A stretch of 8,046 nucleotides of DNA from Candidatus Methanogasteraceae archaeon UBA261 (GTDB lineage: Archaea > Halobacteriota > Methanosarcinia > Methanosarcinales > Methanogasteraceae). How positions within the stretch are numbered: the stretch's first letter is position 1; each line of letters begins with the position of its first letter. The notes under the pieces were generated by a model. The model ran no database searches and was not told the origin of the DNA. It saw only the letters and a list, made by a program, of their open reading frames with translations. A program made the position numbers and the translations under genes. Positions 5,309 to 8,046 of this stretch are shown one piece after another. The stretch covers positions 1 through 8,046 of the forward strand of contig DAWR01000034.1 of NCBI GenBank assembly GCA_002506015.1. The letters are read 5' to 3'.

Positions 5309-6289
5309 TCAATCACTCTTTCTGTCTGCACCCGGCTTCCAGATCCCAAAAGCCAGCGCACCCTCCGGACACGCGTCAATGCACACACCACAGGCGAAAC
5401 AATCGGGTCGCAACTTACCGTTCACGATCGCTTTGACAGACGGGCATGGCGCAACCCGGATACATTTCTTGCAGTTATTGCATTTTTCCCGGTCAATGCG
5501 CACACGAAAGATGCTTATGCGCTCAAGCAGCCACGTCAAGAGCCCAACCGGGCACACAAGATAGCAGAACGGGCGATACACAAATACTGATGCGATCAGA
5601 ACCGCTCCGACCAGAACTGCCAGTACCAGCTCAAAATGCCAGCCAAATAGCTCGAACGGGTTTAAGATGTTACGGTATGTGTAAAGATCGCTTCCTGTGG
5701 AGATAACCATAATTAAACTAATAACAAATATCGAAATCCGGATGCCATTTGAGATCTTGAACGGTAGCTTGATCTTCTTCCCAAGTGGTGCCGGAATTCT
5801 GTTTACGATCTCCTGCAGTGCCCCAAACGGGCAGACCCACCCGCAGAACAGTTTTGCTCCGATGACTGACAGGCTGCCGATGAAGACCATCATCGTTGCC
5901 TTCTTAAGAGTGATCGCACCGCTAGTTGCGAGAGCCGTTATTGGGTCCACCACTGCCCGCAGCGGGCTTGGCTGGTGCATGACAACCAGCACCCCAAAGA
6001 GCACAAAGACGACGCACATCAGGAGTGTCCGGATGTTTCGATTGATTTTGGTCATTTTCAGGAGGATAAGCCCTGTTAATGCAAAAAGTCCTCCGAGAAT
6101 GAATTTTAGCGATAATAGCCCGGTTGAGACTGAGGCTATGTCTGTATTTCTGCCACCACCCATTCCACTGCCGTCACCGCCCCCTCCACCTTCTGCCAGA
6201 ACCGGTGCACAGGTGAGTATCATGGATAAAGCGATGCAGAAGACTGATAGATAGATCGTATTTCGCTTCACACTCTGCGCCCATTGCAT
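5309..6289 (-). CDS. Membrane 4Fe-4S ferredoxin-type protein (NapH/CcoG/RdxA-like)
   Basis: This 326-residue polytopic membrane protein is predicted to pass electrons between a membrane pool and soluble or external partners; its specific partner is unknown. An N-terminal signal-like helix (about 10-32, ending APVLAEG) is followed by a Gly-rich stretch (33-47) and hydrophobic segments near 56-78, 88-104, 133-148, 183-198 and 222-240. Two CxxxCP motifs mark the NapH/NosR/CcoG family: FCGWVCPFG (C149, C153) and FCYLVCPVG (C242, C246). The C-terminus carries two 4Fe-4S sites. The second is canonical (C297, C300, C303, C307P). The first is CNNCKKCIRVAPCP, with five residues rather than three before the last Cys. 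ATG 6289 is the longest likely start; a GTG at 6271 gives a cleaner signal peptide (KRNTIYLSV) and suits the TATA-like box at 6303-6310. Confidence 0.85.
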   Translation of the reverse strand: MQWAQSVKRNTIYLSVFCIALSMILTCAPVLAEGGGGGDGSGMGGGRNTDIASVSTGLLSLKFILGGLFALTGLILLKMTKINRNIRTLLMCVVFVLFGVLVVMHQPSPLRAVVDPITALATSGAITLKKATMMVFIGSLSVIGAKLFCGWVCPFGALQEIVNRIPAPLGKKIKLPFKISNGIRISIFVISLIMVISTGSDLYTYRNILNPFELFGWHFELVLAVLVGAVLIASVFVYRPFCYLVCPVGLLTWLLERISIFRVRIDREKCNNCKKCIRVAPCPSVKAIVNGKLRPDCFACGVCIDACPEGALAFGIWKPGADRKSD

Positions 6290-6302
6290 ATCTTGATTCG
6301 GT

Positions 6303-6310
6303 GTTTAAAA
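6303..6310 (-). promoter_or_regulatory. Putative TATA box for the Fe-S membrane protein
   Basis: On the minus strand TTTTAAAC follows an A-rich stretch (AAAAATC) in the 103-bp gap after the dGTPase-like gene. A start site about 25 nt downstream would lie near 6281, just inside the ATG 6289 version, which slightly favours the GTG 6271 start with a short leader. Confidence 0.35.
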
Positions 6311-6392
6311 GATTTTTGACTCTGGGACTGTCACACTATGGGGTGGATATTCTGGTTTTTCATAATGCTCTCTAAAGTAATGGAGTACCTTT

Positions 6393-7826
6393 TTATCCAA
6401 TCTCGACATGTTTAAAAGTTAGCGACGCATATTCTTCGATTATATAATTATCAGTCATGCCAGCCAAATAATCCCAAACAGCAAACTTTATCGGGATGTC
6501 ATTTGCCCCTTTCTCACGTCCTTTTTGCGATTTTTCAAATTTTTTCCCAGCACGGTATGAGTTCTTTAAATCTTCACGGGTGACAGAATCAACAATATTC
6601 AGATTTATTCCAGTATCATCCTGCTTGAACACTTTACATAGTTTGTTAGATAGTTCTTCATACAGTTCTTTTCCTTTTATGTCCCATTTGGCTACGGCAG
6701 GAAGTTCCATCAATATCTTCTTGTAATAATTAGAAATATTTTCCATATACTCTATTGACTTAATTTCGTCTTCGTCTAAGTTTAGTTCTAATTTTAATTC
6801 TTTAAGATATTTAAATTCACCAAGATATCTCTCCTTCAGCAAATACTTTCGTGAACCCCCATCCATATCCTGTAATGTTTTTATCACTTTTGAAACGATA
6901 GGTATACAAATACCGAGTATCAATTTAATATATAACCGTTCCAATTTAGCTACTTCATCAGTCCCATCATCTTTAACACCCTCAAAAACCTCAACGAAAT
7001 CATCATAAACTTTTTTCACCTTCATATCTTTTGATAAATTCTCTTCAACTTTATCCCATTGTTTACGAACCTCTTCATAAAAAGCCATTACCGATCCAAG
7101 TCCACCCAACCTCCGTATATCTTCGATATCATGGCAAAGCTGTGCAATTTCATCAGCAATAGAGACTATGATTCCCTCATCGGTCAAAGGAGAAACATAC
7201 TCAAAAAGATATTCATTTAACTTTTCTCTGTTGCGAGGGTCGATTTTTTTCCCTTTCCAAAATATTTTTTGGTAGCTGTTGAATATTTCCTTGCAGAGCA
7301 ATCGTTTTTCTTCATCCAAACAAGAGTGCTTCAGAATCCCATCCAGTGTAGCGATGGTGAGATTCAAGCCGTAAAAATTCGGTTTGTACTGTTTTTCCAA
7401 AAAACAACACATTTTCAAGCTTTGAAAATTGTGTTTAAGTTTACCACCAGAAGCTCCATCTTGCCCAAATGTAAATTCAGATAAAACTCTTTCACCTATG
7501 TGACCATAGGCGGTATGACCGATATCGTGACCCAAAGAGATGGCTTGAATCAAGTCAATGTTCAACTTGCCATTTTTGCCATTTACATCCAAAGCTATTG
7601 ATGATGCTATCTGCATCACTTCTATTGAGTGCGTTAATCTAGTCCGTATATGGTCGCTAATGCCTCTCCCCAATACCGAAGCAACTTGCGTTTTAAATGC
7701 TAATCTTCTAAAAGCCCTTGAAAATATTATTCGATCGCGATCGTGTAGATAGGAGCCTCTATTATCATCCATATATTCTTCATCGTCAATTATACGACTC
7801 TCTAGAATTTCCTTTAGATCTTCCAT
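6393..7826 (-). CDS. dGTP triphosphohydrolase-like HD-domain protein
   Basis: This 477-residue protein resembles dGTPase (Dgt/SAMHD1-related), which cleaves dNTPs to the nucleoside plus triphosphate. The ordered motifs are RAFRRLAFKTQV (38-49), RTRLTHSIEV (61-70, metal ligand His 66), the HD pair in SLGHDIGHTAYGHIGE (His 100, Asp 101), KHNFQS (131-136), and SIADEIAQLCHDIED (222-236, Asp 225 as fourth ligand). The C-terminal WDYLAGMTDNYIIEEY is the usual dGTPase ending. About 140 residues before it (roughly 240-440) are Lys/Glu-rich and poorly conserved. ATG 7826 is chosen over an upstream TTG at 7844; GTGGGG lies 6 nt before it. The gene is visibly richer in A+T than its neighbours. Homologues act in nucleotide-pool control, and some bacterial ones defend against phage by depleting dNTPs; a defence role here is speculation. 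Confidence 0.88.
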   Translation of the reverse strand: MEDLKEILESRIIDDEEYMDDNRGSYLHDRDRIIFSRAFRRLAFKTQVASVLGRGISDHIRTRLTHSIEVMQIASSIALDVNGKNGKLNIDLIQAISLGHDIGHTAYGHIGERVLSEFTFGQDGASGGKLKHNFQSLKMCCFLEKQYKPNFYGLNLTIATLDGILKHSCLDEEKRLLCKEIFNSYQKIFWKGKKIDPRNREKLNEYLFEYVSPLTDEGIIVSIADEIAQLCHDIEDIRRLGGLGSVMAFYEEVRKQWDKVEENLSKDMKVKKVYDDFVEVFEGVKDDGTDEVAKLERLYIKLILGICIPIVSKVIKTLQDMDGGSRKYLLKERYLGEFKYLKELKLELNLDEDEIKSIEYMENISNYYKKILMELPAVAKWDIKGKELYEELSNKLCKVFKQDDTGINLNIVDSVTREDLKNSYRAGKKFEKSQKGREKGANDIPIKFAVWDYLAGMTDNYIIEEYASLTFKHVEIG

Positions 7827-7861
7827 TTTATGCCCCACTACCAAATGTGTTGGTTTTCAAG

Positions 7862-7872
7862 CCACATAAAGG
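7862..7872 (-). promoter_or_regulatory. Putative TATA box of the dGTPase-like gene
   Basis: On the minus strand CCTTTATGTGG lies 36-46 nt before ATG 7826. A start site about 25 nt downstream (near 7842) would leave a leader of about 16 nt that includes the GTGGGG ribosome-site candidate at 7833-7838. Confidence 0.35.
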
Positions 7873-7910
7873 ATTCGTATCTATGGAGGTTGCCACGCCA
7901 CCACAATGTC

Positions 7911-7928
7911 AGATCAAAATTCTGATCT
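7911..7928. repeat. Perfect 6-bp inverted repeat upstream of the dGTPase-like gene
   Basis: AGATCA (7911-7916) and TGATCT (7923-7928) flank a 6-base A+T-rich centre. The site lies about 40-66 bp upstream of the putative TATA box at 7862-7872, where a regulator could bind. No gene is confidently seen in 7827-8046. A 59-codon minus-strand frame (7838-8014) with an AT-rich box upstream (TTTTTATTTTTT, about 8017-8028) has no recognisable family. Confidence 0.3.
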
Positions 7929-8046
7929 TTCCAGACACCCCCCAAAGTGACCGACATGAGACCCGAATCTACAACAACACCTCCAAAACAACGTATGTTA
8001 GCAGCCTTGGTCATCAAAAAATAAAAAGAGTGCGTGGACATTTCAC

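Noticed and set aside
5697..6254. A 185-codon plus-strand open frame opposite the Fe-S membrane protein.
   Set aside because: It is a mirror frame of a gene with clear CxxxCP and ferredoxin motifs; its Pro/Ser-rich run mirrors the Gly-rich loop.
7838..8041. A 67-codon minus-strand open frame ahead of the dGTPase-like gene.
   Set aside because: It has no family resemblance, no clear ribosome site, and overlaps promoter-like elements of the dGTPase-like gene. It is kept only as a note in the inverted-repeat entry.

Overview
The window looks like a chromosome segment of an archaeon, most likely a methanogen or methane-oxidising relative (Methanomicrobia/Methanosarcinales/ANME type). The evidence is a single-subunit GltA-type FAD/NADPH oxidoreductase, a small archaeal antitoxin of the DUF2683 type with a RelE-like toxin, an archaeal-style EngB, TATA-like boxes and GGTG-type Shine-Dalgarno sites, and a nitrogenase-like gene remnant. 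The assignment is an inference from gene content; no rRNA or tRNA gene was found.

Layout. 1-1356 (+): 3' part of a gltA/sudA-type oxidoreductase. 1357-1568: intergenic, with a G-run cluster and the control region of a toxin-antitoxin pair. 1569-2070 (+): antitoxin and toxin, overlapping by 8 nt. 2090-3927: about 1.8 kb without an intact gene. It holds a minus-strand frame in which the start of a calcineurin-like phosphoesterase runs directly into a transposase fragment (two in-frame stops), a possible tnpB 3' end on the plus strand, the C-terminal part of a nitrogenase component-1-like protein on the minus strand, a degenerate 9-mer repeat, and two CRISPR-spaced direct repeats. 3928-4551 (+): an endonuclease III-like (MagIII-like) DNA glycosylase. 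4541-5152 (-): EngB GTPase, whose tail overlaps the glycosylase. 5309-6289 (-): a membrane 4Fe-4S ferredoxin-type protein of the NapH/CcoG kind. 6393-7826 (-): an A+T-rich dGTP triphosphohydrolase-like HD protein. 7827-8046: upstream DNA with promoter-like elements.

How the genes relate. Only the antitoxin/toxin pair is a clear functional unit. The three minus-strand genes (dGTPase-like, Fe-S protein, engB) point the same way but are separated by 103 and 156 nt and probably have their own promoters. The housekeeping genes (gltA, glycosylase, engB) flank an accessory, decayed zone. The dGTPase-like gene differs in base composition and may be acquired, possibly for nucleotide-pool control or phage defence. 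I found no clear new multi-gene system. The most unusual parts are the gene graveyard at 2090-3640, the CRISPR-like repeat pair at 3744-3836 and the layout of the toxin-antitoxin control region.
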